Source of the DNA: CAIMZW01 sp037130455
Lineage (GTDB): Bacteria; Actinomycetota; Actinomycetes; Nanopelagicales; Nanopelagicaceae
Length of the DNA: 26,286 nt
Assembly (NCBI GenBank): GCA_037130455.1
Contig: JBAXSZ010000021.1
Coordinates: 1 to 26,286, forward strand
Direction of reading: 5' to 3'
Both the position numbers and the translations under genes were made by a program. Of this stretch, positions 7,958 to 15,300 are shown in pieces. The notes beneath the pieces are model-generated. The model saw only the letters and a list, made by a program, of their open reading frames with translations. It did not search any database and was not told the DNA's origin. Every line of letters starts with the position of its first letter. Positions within the stretch are counted from its first letter, which is position 1.

Positions 7958-7969
7958 TAATCTAGGTTA
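7958..7969 (+). promoter_or_regulatory. Leaderless promoter -10 box for the GalU-like gene
   Basis: TAATCT (7958-7963) is followed by AGGTTA and then ATG at 7970, so transcription should start at the start codon. There is no Shine-Dalgarno sequence. Upstream, 7914-7926 holds a small inverted repeat (ATACT-AAA-AGTAT), possibly a regulator site shared with the divergent protease-like gene. Confidence 0.55.
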
Positions 7970-8767
7970 ATGAAGATTCGAAAGGCCGTTATCCCAGCTG
8001 CAGGTCGGGGAACTCGGTTGGAGCGAATCACCTTGGTGACCGCAAAAGAGCTTATTCCCCTGGTAGATCGTCCGGCGATCGATTGGATCGTCAAAGAGGC
8101 TACTGATTCTGGAATTGAAGAGATTTGCATCGTAACTAGCGCCAATAAATTGGCCTCGCTCTTCGCACATACCGAAGGCCTGGATATTCCAGTTACCTAT
8201 CTCATTCAATCTTCACCAAAAGGGCTGGGACATGCAGTGCTCGTTGCCCAAGATTGGTGCGGCGATGACCCATTCGCAGTGCTCCTTCCAGATGATTTCG
8301 TCTTGGATGATCCAATTTTGTCTCGCTTAATTGCCCAGGCCACATCCACTAAACACTCTGCGCTCGCGCTTACGGAAGTTCCAGATTCAAAAACCGATCA
8401 ATATGGAATTGCCGATGGTCAGGTGTCTGACGGCGTAGTCGCTATTGAAAACTTGATCGAAAAGCCTGCGCGCGGAAATGCACCATCCAACCTTTCGGTG
8501 ACGGGTCGGTATGTTTTGCGACCGGAAATTTGGCCGCTGCTGAACGCGGTAAAACCGGGAGCAGGCGGTGAAATTCAATTAACTGATGCGTTGATCGAGT
8601 TGGCTCAAGCTGGCGTCCTCGATGGATTGGTCACCAAGGGGAGTCGACATGACTTGGGTTCGGCAAAATCATGGTTGACCGCAAATATCGCCTACGGGGT
8701 AGAGGTTTATGGTCAAGGCTGGTTAGACGCAGTCCGAGCAAATATCAACGAAAGTAAGTCTTCTTAA
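7970..8767 (+). CDS. galU: GalU-type UTP-glucose-1-phosphate uridylyltransferase, short and divergent
   Basis: 265 aa; family members are usually near 290-300 aa. It should form UDP-glucose (or a related NDP-sugar) from a sugar-1-phosphate in the cytoplasm, feeding polysaccharide synthesis. The nucleotide loop VIPAAGRGTRL (7-17), KELIPLVDRP (25-34), a GLGHAV segment, LLPDDF (near 104-109), GAGGEIQLTDAL and a final GSRHDLGSAKSWL match GalU. Compared with typical GalU, the stretch between the GxGTR loop and KE lacks the usual TKAxPKE pattern: it reads TLVTAKE, so one conserved lysine is missing. Together with the short length this leaves room for altered substrate choice. It probably serves the polysaccharide locus although it lies about 2.4 kb away. 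Confidence 0.78.
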   Translation: MKIRKAVIPAAGRGTRLERITLVTAKELIPLVDRPAIDWIVKEATDSGIEEICIVTSANKLASLFAHTEGLDIPVTYLIQSSPKGLGHAVLVAQDWCGDDPFAVLLPDDFVLDDPILSRLIAQATSTKHSALALTEVPDSKTDQYGIADGQVSDGVVAIENLIEKPARGNAPSNLSVTGRYVLRPEIWPLLNAVKPGAGGEIQLTDALIELAQAGVLDGLVTKGSRHDLGSAKSWLTANIAYGVEVYGQGWLDAVRANINESKSS

Positions 8768-8797
8768 ACTGCCCTATGGGTAAGAATTGAGGAAACT

Positions 8798-9190
8798 ATG
8801 GAGCGAATAGGTGCAGCAGAATTTTCTATTCTGACCTGGGACGAAAGCACTATCTCCGAAATTGCCACAGGCAGAAAGATCACCCAGGCGAAGATATCGG
8901 CAAGTTATCAAGGCGATATGGAAGGTAAGAGCGTGACTGAAACGCTCATGACCTATTCGCCAAATGGCGATGCTTCCTTCATGGGTATCGAACATTTCAC
9001 GGGAACAATCTTTGGCAAGAAGGGTTCTTGCGTCCTTCACCATTTTGGGAGCTATAGCGATGGTGTTGCTCGCAGCGTTTGGAATCTTATCGATTCAGCC
9101 GGAACCGAAGGACTAGCTGGGGTTTCCGGCTCGGGGTCATATTCGGCCGGACGAGATGGCAAGGCGCTAGTTACCTTCCTCCTCAACTGA
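8798..9190 (+). CDS. DUF3224 domain-containing protein
   Basis: 130 aa, a single small beta-rich domain filling the usual length of the family. Matching features are the opening AEFSILTWDE, a central YQGDMEGKSVTE, the pair FMGIEHFTGTIFGKKGSCVLHHFG, and the glycine-rich GTEGLAGVSGSGSY near the end. DUF3224 proteins resemble lipocalin-like or allene-oxide-cyclase-like barrels and have no proven function. It is probably cytoplasmic, as no signal peptide is visible. GAGGA lies 4 bases before ATG 8798, and the gene follows the GalU-like gene by 30 nt in the same direction. Confidence 0.82.
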   Translation: MERIGAAEFSILTWDESTISEIATGRKITQAKISASYQGDMEGKSVTETLMTYSPNGDASFMGIEHFTGTIFGKKGSCVLHHFGSYSDGVARSVWNLIDSAGTEGLAGVSGSGSYSAGRDGKALVTFLLN

Positions 9191-9210
9191 CCGTAAACCG
9201 CCTACCAAAA

Positions 9211-9227
9211 CGGTAAACTGTTTACCG
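9211..9227 (+). promoter_or_regulatory. Perfect palindromic operator covering the -10 and start of the first MFS gene
   Basis: CGGTAAAC-T-GTTTACCG is a perfect 17-bp palindrome whose last base is the first base of the GTG start codon (9227). It contains TAAACT (9214-9219), a plausible -10 box. A further half-site CCGTAAAC lies at 9191-9198, starting right after the previous stop codon. The placement suits a repressor that blocks a leaderless promoter. The symmetry resembles TetR- or GntR-type sites, but no such regulator gene is in the window. Confidence 0.65.
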
Positions 9228-10441
9228 TGACCAACCCCCAACTTATTCGAATCAATCGAACTAGGTGGGCGCTTCGGGCTACTTTTTTCTTTATGGGCAT
9301 GATGGTTTCGGCAACCGCAGCCCGGTTGGCAGAAATAAAACTCAATGTAAACGCTTCTAATACCGCTTTCGGTACCAGTTTGATGGTCGGAAATCTAGGC
9401 GGCATGCTCGGCACTATTGTCGGTGGAAAAGTCGCTCATAAAGTTGGAACTCGAAAATTGGTCCAGTTCGTCATTTTCGGTGTCGCGGCCGCTCAAATTG
9501 CTAATGGTTTCATGAATGAACTTTGGCAAGTTCCGATCGTCTCCTTGTTCGCTGGATTCACGTATGCCTTTGCAAATGTTGGTGCCAATTCTCAAGGGTC
9601 AATGATTGAAGCAAAATCTGGGAAATCGCTTATGCCATCTTTCCATGGATCGTGGAGCGTGGGCGCTCTTGCCGGCTCACTCCTAGCTGGTTCGATTGCA
9701 AAGGTGCTCCGTCCCGATACCCATTTAGTTATTAATTCAATATTCGCGCTAATCGGCGTTCTGATTGTCTCCAAAGGTTTATTGCCTTTTGCATCGGACA
9801 AAGAAGATATAAAAGCAAATCAAGAAATCAAACATGATCAACCGATCCCACCTAACATAAAGAAATTCTTGTACCTGGTTTCACTTGGCTCGATGTTGGC
9901 TCTCATGGCTGAAATTTCTGTTGGTGACTGGAGTGCAATTTTACTTAAAGAAAATCTCCACGTTGGAATTGGTGTAAATACTTTGGGCTTTAGTTCCTTC
10001 TTGCTCGCCCAAATAACTGGTCGGTTCTGGGCAGGCACTTTGATTGATAAATTCGGAATTCCTGCGGTTGTACGAACATGCGGAATCATGGGCGGAACTG
10101 GATACGCTGTCGGTCTCATTATTTCTCAACTGACGGTTAGCCATAGCAAAGTATTTGCCGTAAGTGTTATGTGTTTGTCATACGCAGTGCTTGGATTCGG
10201 TGTCGCTCCAATGCCACCTTCTTACATAACTATTTCTGGAAGCATTCCTGGGCTTCCAACATCCAGAGCTTTAGCGCGGATGGGTGTTCTGAGCGCTCTT
10301 GGATTCTTTTTAGGGCGTGGATTTGTTTCGGTCTTTGCTGGATGGATTGGATTGCCAATGGCGCTTTTAATTCCGGCCATAGCGTTGATAGCTAGTGGAT
10401 TCTTGGCAAAATCTTTAAATATTGAGAACCTAAAAATATAG
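9227..10441 (+). CDS. MFS transporter, YbjJ-like group
   Basis: 404 aa, about 12 predicted membrane helices in two halves joined by a charged cytoplasmic loop (about 188-213). The first half holds the motif A-like loop GGKVAHKVGTRKLV and the SFHGSWSVGALAG segment typical of the YbjJ-like MFS group. The second half has the repeated loop GTLIDKFGIP. The substrate is unknown, and related proteins are annotated only as exporters or permeases. The start is GTG 9227, preceded by a palindromic operator rather than a Shine-Dalgarno sequence, so expression is probably induced by a ligand of a distant regulator. A second member of the same group is encoded convergently at 11050-12246, beyond an acetyltransferase gene. 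Confidence 0.82.
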   Translation: MTNPQLIRINRTRWALRATFFFMGMMVSATAARLAEIKLNVNASNTAFGTSLMVGNLGGMLGTIVGGKVAHKVGTRKLVQFVIFGVAAAQIANGFMNELWQVPIVSLFAGFTYAFANVGANSQGSMIEAKSGKSLMPSFHGSWSVGALAGSLLAGSIAKVLRPDTHLVINSIFALIGVLIVSKGLLPFASDKEDIKANQEIKHDQPIPPNIKKFLYLVSLGSMLALMAEISVGDWSAILLKENLHVGIGVNTLGFSSFLLAQITGRFWAGTLIDKFGIPAVVRTCGIMGGTGYAVGLIISQLTVSHSKVFAVSVMCLSYAVLGFGVAPMPPSYITISGSIPGLPTSRALARMGVLSALGFFLGRGFVSVFAGWIGLPMALLIPAIALIASGFLAKSLNIENLKI

Positions 10442-10465
10442 CGACGATAGAGAACAACTTCGGCT

Positions 10466-10477
10466 TATAGTTCATCC
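10466..10477 (+). promoter_or_regulatory. Leaderless promoter -10 box for the GNAT gene
   Basis: TATAGT (10466-10471) plus TCATCC leads directly into ATG 10478, again with six bases between hexamer and start codon and no Shine-Dalgarno sequence. Confidence 0.55.
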
Positions 10478-11053
10478 ATGCAAGGTCAATGGGTTCGCTT
10501 AGAAGCGCTTTCAGTGGAGCATGCCGAAGATCTCTACCGAAATACTGAAAATGACTCTGAAATGTGGCGCTGGGTGCTGACGAAATTCCCTATCCCACAT
10601 TCTGTTGCAGATATGCGGGACCTCATTGTGCGGATGGTTGATCAAAAAGAGAGTGGAAAACGCGAGCCATGGGCAGTTATCGATCTTCGCAGTAATCAAT
10701 GTGTCGGATCTTCTTCTTACAGTGAAATAATGCCCGAGTTTGGTGATATTGAAATTGGTTCTACTTTTTATGGAGCAGTTGCTCGACGTACCGGAATCAA
10801 TACTGAGACAAAATTGCTTCTAATGACGGAAGCATTTGAAAATCGTGGTTATGAACGTGTTCAAATAAGAGCCGATAATTTAAATACTCGGTCGCGCATT
10901 GCCATCGAAAGAATTGGTGCAATTTTTGAAGGCACTCTGAGGAGTCACATGATCCGAAGAGATGGATCGCGCAGAGATACGGTCGTCTATTCAGTCATCA
11001 GAAATGAGTGGCCGGAAATCAAAGCACGCTTGGAAGGTTTTCTGGCCGGTTAA
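10478..11053 (+). CDS. GNAT family N-acetyltransferase, RimJ/RimL-like
   Basis: 191 aa, one GNAT domain of the RimJ/RimL type. It opens with QGQWVRLEALSVEHAEDLY, continues with a PWAVIDLRSNQCVGSSSYSEI strand pair and IEIGSTFYGAVARRTGINTETKLLLMTEAFE, which covers the acetyl-CoA loop and helix; the family's usual Q/R-x-x-G-x-G/A loop reads RRTGIN. It then has the RVQIRADNLNTRSRIAIERIGAIFEGTLR ending shared by the group. It should transfer acetyl from acetyl-CoA to an amine on a small molecule or protein N-terminus; the substrate cannot be read from sequence. Its stop codon overlaps the stop codon of the convergent MFS gene. Confidence 0.87.
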   Translation: MQGQWVRLEALSVEHAEDLYRNTENDSEMWRWVLTKFPIPHSVADMRDLIVRMVDQKESGKREPWAVIDLRSNQCVGSSSYSEIMPEFGDIEIGSTFYGAVARRTGINTETKLLLMTEAFENRGYERVQIRADNLNTRSRIAIERIGAIFEGTLRSHMIRRDGSRRDTVVYSVIRNEWPEIKARLEGFLAG

Positions 11054-12246
11054 TCCTTTATTGAAATCCTGGACCCAATCGCCAAAATTAAAGCCAACGA
11101 TACGATTACGAAGAGCGCACTATGCAGCGTCAAATGATCGGCGAGATAGCCCATGCACGGTGGTCCAATAACGAAACCAAAGTAAGAGATACCAGAGACC
11201 ATGGCGACTGCTTCGGCAGATGAGATGATTCCAAAATAATTCTTATTAGCAGTGCTTCCGGCGGCACTAATAGTAAGTGGAATCCCTAGCGACATTCCAA
11301 AACCCAGAATAATCCAGCCAAAAATTTCGCCATATATATTGTTGACCAATAATCCGATTGTGAGGCCGCATGCGCCCAACAATCCACTGTAAGAAAGTGC
11401 TCTCATTGTTCCAAAGCGATGTGCTACTAAGTCACCAGAGAGCCGTCCCATCACCATCGTGCTAGCGAAAAAAACAAAGGGGAGTGTAGAAAGAAAAGGT
11501 GTTGCGTGATAAGTATCGCGCGCCAGAATTCCACCCCAGTCCGCTGCTGCTCCTTCAGGTATTGCCGCACACATTCCCAGTAAGCCATATATCCAAAAAA
11601 TCTTAGGACGCTTGGTGCGCTTTTTAGAATCTATAGGATGAATATCCGCCGACGGTGGAAGGAACCATGGTCGTAGCCATACCCCAATGGCGGCGATAAT
11701 CGCTCCAACCACAAGCGTGTGCCAAATGGGTTTGATTCCCAACTGTGAAATGACGCCGCCGATAGCACCGCCACATAACGAACCAATGGACCACATGGCG
11801 TGAAAAACGCTCATCATTCTTTTGGTTGATTTTTGTTCCAAGGTCACAGCATGAGCATTCATGGATAGGTCTTGGCACGATTGGAAGAATCCGTAGACGA
11901 AGAGTGAAAGCCACAAGAAGGGAAGATTGAAGAGCAATCCGATGAATGGCACAGATATAGCCAATGCGATCGTGGATGCGAAAACGACTGGAGCGCTGCC
12001 ACGACGTGCTGCGTTTCGGCCAGCCGGGCTTATCGCTGCTAAAACTCCAATAGAGGAGAAGAAGAGTGAATTTCCCAGGACCGTATTGGAAAGGTGCAGG
12101 ATGTGTTTAAAGTCAGGAATTCGCGAGATAAATGTTCCGACCGCGAAGCCATTGAGAATAAAGGTCAGGCTTACCGCGAATCTGGCTCTACTGAAATCAT
12201 TACTACCATCGGATTTTTCGGCCAAGTTGGGGAATCGAGAAAGCAT
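11050..12246 (-). CDS. MFS transporter, YbjJ-like group (second copy)
   Basis: 398 aa, about 12 membrane helices. It shares with the transporter at 9227-10441 the FHAMWSIGSLCGG motif and overall layout, but the sequences are clearly diverged and not a recent duplicate. The second half contains GRLSGDLVAHRFGTMRAL, a motif A-like loop. The substrate is unknown. Start ATG 12246 is supported by a TACTAT box six bases upstream. The final TAA (11052-11050) shares two bases with the TAA of the acetyltransferase on the other strand (11051-11053), so the transcripts must run into each other. Confidence 0.82.
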   Translation of the reverse strand: MLSRFPNLAEKSDGSNDFSRARFAVSLTFILNGFAVGTFISRIPDFKHILHLSNTVLGNSLFFSSIGVLAAISPAGRNAARRGSAPVVFASTIALAISVPFIGLLFNLPFLWLSLFVYGFFQSCQDLSMNAHAVTLEQKSTKRMMSVFHAMWSIGSLCGGAIGGVISQLGIKPIWHTLVVGAIIAAIGVWLRPWFLPPSADIHPIDSKKRTKRPKIFWIYGLLGMCAAIPEGAAADWGGILARDTYHATPFLSTLPFVFFASTMVMGRLSGDLVAHRFGTMRALSYSGLLGACGLTIGLLVNNIYGEIFGWIILGFGMSLGIPLTISAAGSTANKNYFGIISSAEAVAMVSGISYFGFVIGPPCMGYLADHLTLHSALFVIVSLALILAIGSRISIKD

Positions 12247-12258
12247 TGCGCCATAGTA
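12247..12258 (-). promoter_or_regulatory. Leaderless promoter -10 box for the second MFS gene
   Basis: On the minus strand TACTAT (12258-12253) plus GGCGCA precedes ATG 12246, identical in hexamer and spacing to the box before the OmpA-like gene. Confidence 0.55.
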
Positions 12259-12296
12259 ACGGCGTACTGGCCAGTCACTAGGTAGCCTTTCCCCCT

Positions 12297-13718
12297 ATGG
12301 CTAACTCACACCTTGAACTCAACGGAATTAACTTCATTGATGAATCAGAAAGAAGTGGTTCACCACGCTCGCTCTTTTGGCCATGGGCGGCAGGAAATGT
12401 TTCCTTCTTGGCTCTGTCGTATGGCGCATTCTTTTTAGGTTTCGGAATCTCATTTTGGCAAGCAACTTTCGCAGCCCTTATCGGGACCGTTGCCTCATTT
12501 GTTGCAGTGGGTATTAGTTCCTTGGCCGGCAAACGAGCCAATGCACCAACCATGACTTTGTCACGAGCTGCTTTTGGTGTGAAGGGAAATATTCTTCCTG
12601 GTTTCCTGTCCTATCTTATTTTCGTCGGCTGGGAGACTGTATTAGTTTCACTTGCAACACTTGCTACCGAAACCGTTTTCAATCGTCTTGGCCATATCGA
12701 TCATAATCTCTCCAGAATTTTGGGATTTCTCTGTGCCGCTGGGTTGACTGTTTTCGGTGGAGTTTTGGGTTATTCGGTCATCATGAAAATCCAACGATGG
12801 CTGACTTCAGCAACAATTATTTTGACTGTTGGCTATATCGCCCTTACTTTTCATAAAATCGATTGGCACGCAATCCGTTCAATTCATTCTGGATCGACCC
12901 AAGGATTTATTGGCGCTTTAATATTTGGGATTACTGGAATTGGTTTGGGTTGGGTTAACTCAGCCGCGGACTACTCACGTTATTTGCCCCGGACAGTTTC
13001 CAGCCGAGGAGTAATTGGGTGGACTGTTTTTGGAGCCTCAGTTGTTCCAATTATTCTGGTGATGTATGGGTCATTGCTAGCGGGTAGCAGTAAAGAATTA
13101 AGCGACAAAATTGCTAACGATCCCATTGGTGCACTAACCACACTCTTACCAACGTGGTACTTGATCCCGTTTGCGATCGTAGCTGTGCTTGGTTTAGTGG
13201 GAGGTGCAATATTAGATTTGTATTCTTCTGGAATCACATTGGTATCGATCGGTTTGCCGGTCAAGCGACATGTGGCAGCTGGCATTGATTCTGTCATCAT
13301 GACTCTTGGAACCATTTATATTGTTTGGATTGCTAAGAACTTCTTTATTCCGTTTCAAGGATTCCTTATTACTTTAGGAGTACCGGTGGCTGTCTGGTCG
13401 GCAATATTTATTGCCGATGTCATTATGCGGAAGCGCGACTATGCCGAAGCCGAACTCTTCGACGCCACTGGCAGATACGGCGCTACGAACTGGCGCTCCA
13501 TTGGCCTGGTCGTCGTGGGATCTATTGTCGGCTGGGGCTTCGTTACCAATGGGTTTGCCTCGTGGCTTTCTTGGCAGGGTTACTTTCTTGGCGCAATCGG
13601 CGGCAAAAGCGGGGCTTGGGCTTATGCCAATGTGGGAGTCATCTTTGCCATGGTGATCGGCTTCTTCGGACATATGCTTTTATCTCGCGGCCGAATCGCT
13701 GGCCAGGAAGCGAATTAA
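12297..13718 (+). CDS. NCS1 family purine/cytosine permease
   Basis: 473 aa with about 12 membrane helices. The N-terminal SLFWPWAAGNVSFLALSYGAFFLGFGISFWQA and the APTMTLSRAAFGVKGNILPG stretch are characteristic of the nucleobase-cation symporter-1 family (purine-cytosine permeases such as CodB and Fcy2). Further on, WVNSAADYSRYLPR fits the conserved helix 6 region with the A-x-D-[YF]-[ST]-R-Y motif of this family. It should import a nucleobase or related compound with protons or sodium; the exact substrate is not determined. It is divergent from the second MFS gene with a 50-nt gap, so the two may share control. No Shine-Dalgarno sequence is evident before ATG 12297. Confidence 0.88.
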   Translation: MANSHLELNGINFIDESERSGSPRSLFWPWAAGNVSFLALSYGAFFLGFGISFWQATFAALIGTVASFVAVGISSLAGKRANAPTMTLSRAAFGVKGNILPGFLSYLIFVGWETVLVSLATLATETVFNRLGHIDHNLSRILGFLCAAGLTVFGGVLGYSVIMKIQRWLTSATIILTVGYIALTFHKIDWHAIRSIHSGSTQGFIGALIFGITGIGLGWVNSAADYSRYLPRTVSSRGVIGWTVFGASVVPIILVMYGSLLAGSSKELSDKIANDPIGALTTLLPTWYLIPFAIVAVLGLVGGAILDLYSSGITLVSIGLPVKRHVAAGIDSVIMTLGTIYIVWIAKNFFIPFQGFLITLGVPVAVWSAIFIADVIMRKRDYAEAELFDATGRYGATNWRSIGLVVVGSIVGWGFVTNGFASWLSWQGYFLGAIGGKSGAWAYANVGVIFAMVIGFFGHMLLSRGRIAGQEAN

Positions 13719-13899
13719 ACTTATTTTCTGATTTTTCGAATTTGGGGCTAGCACTACTAACAACGTGGAATTGCCTATTATTACGCTCAAAATCACGAAA
13801 GTGAGAGATACCACCTAGTTTTTCCGACAGTACCTACCTCTCTGTATAGCATCATTTGGAATGTTAGAAAATGATTCGAAAATAGCGAGGAGAGACTGA
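13719..13899 (+). promoter_or_regulatory. cyd promoter region with inverted repeat and Shine-Dalgarno
   Basis: This is the longest gene-free stretch inside the window (181 bases). TTCCGA (13822-13827) and TATAGC (13845-13850) are 17 bases apart and form a weak promoter candidate. Immediately downstream an inverted repeat ATCATTT-N11-AAATGAT (13851-13857 and 13869-13875) could bind a regulator of the bd oxidase operon. GAGGAG (13887-13892) is a good Shine-Dalgarno sequence seven bases before the GTG start of cydA, so this transcript has a leader. I see no clear terminator for the upstream permease gene. Confidence 0.4.
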
Positions 13900-15288
13900 G
13901 TGAATGCGTTAGATCTTGCCAGATGGCAATTCGCAATTACCACCGTCTACCACTTTATCTTCGTACCGATCACGATCGGTTCTGGATTCCTAGTGGCAGG
14001 CCTACATACAGCTTGGTACCGCACCAATAACGATAAGTATCTGCGTGCGACCAAGTTCTTTGGAAAATTATTCTTAATCAACTTTGCCATCGGTGTAGTC
14101 ACCGGCATCGTCCAAGAGTTCCAATTTGGAATGAACTGGTCGGCTTATAGCCGATTCGTGGGCGACATTTTTGGTGCACCTTTAGCCATGGAAGGTCTCT
14201 TGGCCTTCTTCTTGGAATCAACATTCCTAGGTCTTTGGATCTTCGGCTGGGATCGACTACCGAAGAAAATTCATATGCTTACTATTTGGATGGCGGCTCT
14301 GGGAACTTTGTTCTCTGCCTACTTCATTTTGGCAGCAAATGCGTGGATGCAACATCCGGTCGGATATGTTTTGAATGGAACTCGTGGTCGTGCTGAGCTA
14401 ACGGACATTGTAAAAGTCCTAACGCAAAACACCGCGCTAGCTGCCTTCTTCCACACGATTCCTTCGGCATTCTTGACTGCAGGTGGATTATTCGCTGGCG
14501 TTGCTGGTTGGATGATCGCCAAGAAGCGCGATGTTGAAGTTGCAAAACCGGTATTAAAAATGGGTTTAGTAACAATCATCATCTCGTTCTTGATTGTTGG
14601 AGTGACTGGAGACTGGACCGCTCGTGTTATGACTTCTCAACAGCCGATGAAGATGGCCGCTGCAGAAGCCGCTTACGATACGAAATCCAATATGCCGTTC
14701 TCACTATTAACTTTGGGAACTTTGGATGGATCCAAGCCAGTATTCCAAATTGGATTACCTTCCGTTCTCTCCTTCATGTCGACCGGAAATTTCAATGGCG
14801 TCGTAGAAGGTGTCAATGATTTGCAGAAAGAGTATGTCGCGAAATACGGTCCTGGTGACTACAAGCCAAATATTCCGTTGGCTTATTGGGGATTTAGATT
14901 GATGATCGGATTCGGCGCTCTCTGTGCCCTCTTCGCATTAATCGTCCTGGTTCGACTTCGCAAAGGTCGATTCCCAACCAGTAAGTGGATGTTACGCGCC
15001 ATGATCAGCCTGCCATTCCTTCCAATCTTGGCTAACTCATTCGGATGGATTTTTACCGAAAGCGCTCGCCAACCATGGGTGGTCTTCGGACTGTTCAAGA
15101 CTTCACAAGGCGTAAGCCCATCAGTTGGTGCTGGCAGTGTCCTATTCACCATGATTACTTTCACCGCGCTTTACGGCGTGCTTGCTGTAATCGAGTTCGG
15201 ATTAATGATTCGAACCATCAAGGTTGGTCCAGAACCTTCTCCAAAACTTGGATCAAAAGATTCCGACGTATTAACAATGGCTTACTAA
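13900..15288 (+). CDS. cydA: Cytochrome bd quinol oxidase subunit I
   Basis: 462 aa with about nine membrane helices. It oxidises menaquinol or ubiquinol and reduces oxygen to water at the cytoplasmic membrane without pumping protons. Visible ligands are H18 (heme b595 position), H185 in FFHTIPSAFL and M335 in GFRLMIGFG (heme b558). E98 and E106 in AMEGLLAFFLEST are also kept, as are K251 and E256 in QPMKMAAAEA on the quinol loop. The Q-loop is the short form. The normally invariant GRQPW reads ARQPW (389-393), a mild oddity. The start is GTG 13900 with a strong GAGGAG seven bases upstream. It is the first gene of cydA-cydB-cydD-cydC. Confidence 0.97.
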   Translation: MNALDLARWQFAITTVYHFIFVPITIGSGFLVAGLHTAWYRTNNDKYLRATKFFGKLFLINFAIGVVTGIVQEFQFGMNWSAYSRFVGDIFGAPLAMEGLLAFFLESTFLGLWIFGWDRLPKKIHMLTIWMAALGTLFSAYFILAANAWMQHPVGYVLNGTRGRAELTDIVKVLTQNTALAAFFHTIPSAFLTAGGLFAGVAGWMIAKKRDVEVAKPVLKMGLVTIIISFLIVGVTGDWTARVMTSQQPMKMAAAEAAYDTKSNMPFSLLTLGTLDGSKPVFQIGLPSVLSFMSTGNFNGVVEGVNDLQKEYVAKYGPGDYKPNIPLAYWGFRLMIGFGALCALFALIVLVRLRKGRFPTSKWMLRAMISLPFLPILANSFGWIFTESARQPWVVFGLFKTSQGVSPSVGAGSVLFTMITFTALYGVLAVIEFGLMIRTIKVGPEPSPKLGSKDSDVLTMAY

Positions 15289-15300
15289 GGGGTGATGAAA

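Noticed and set aside
13786..13808. Small hairpin TCAC-GAAA-GTGA in the region before cydA as a terminator of the permease gene.
   Set aside because: Only four base pairs and no T run.
15292..15300. GTG 15292 or ATG 15295 as cydB start.
   Set aside because: They overlap or abut the AAGGGG sequence, which is properly spaced only for ATG 15301.
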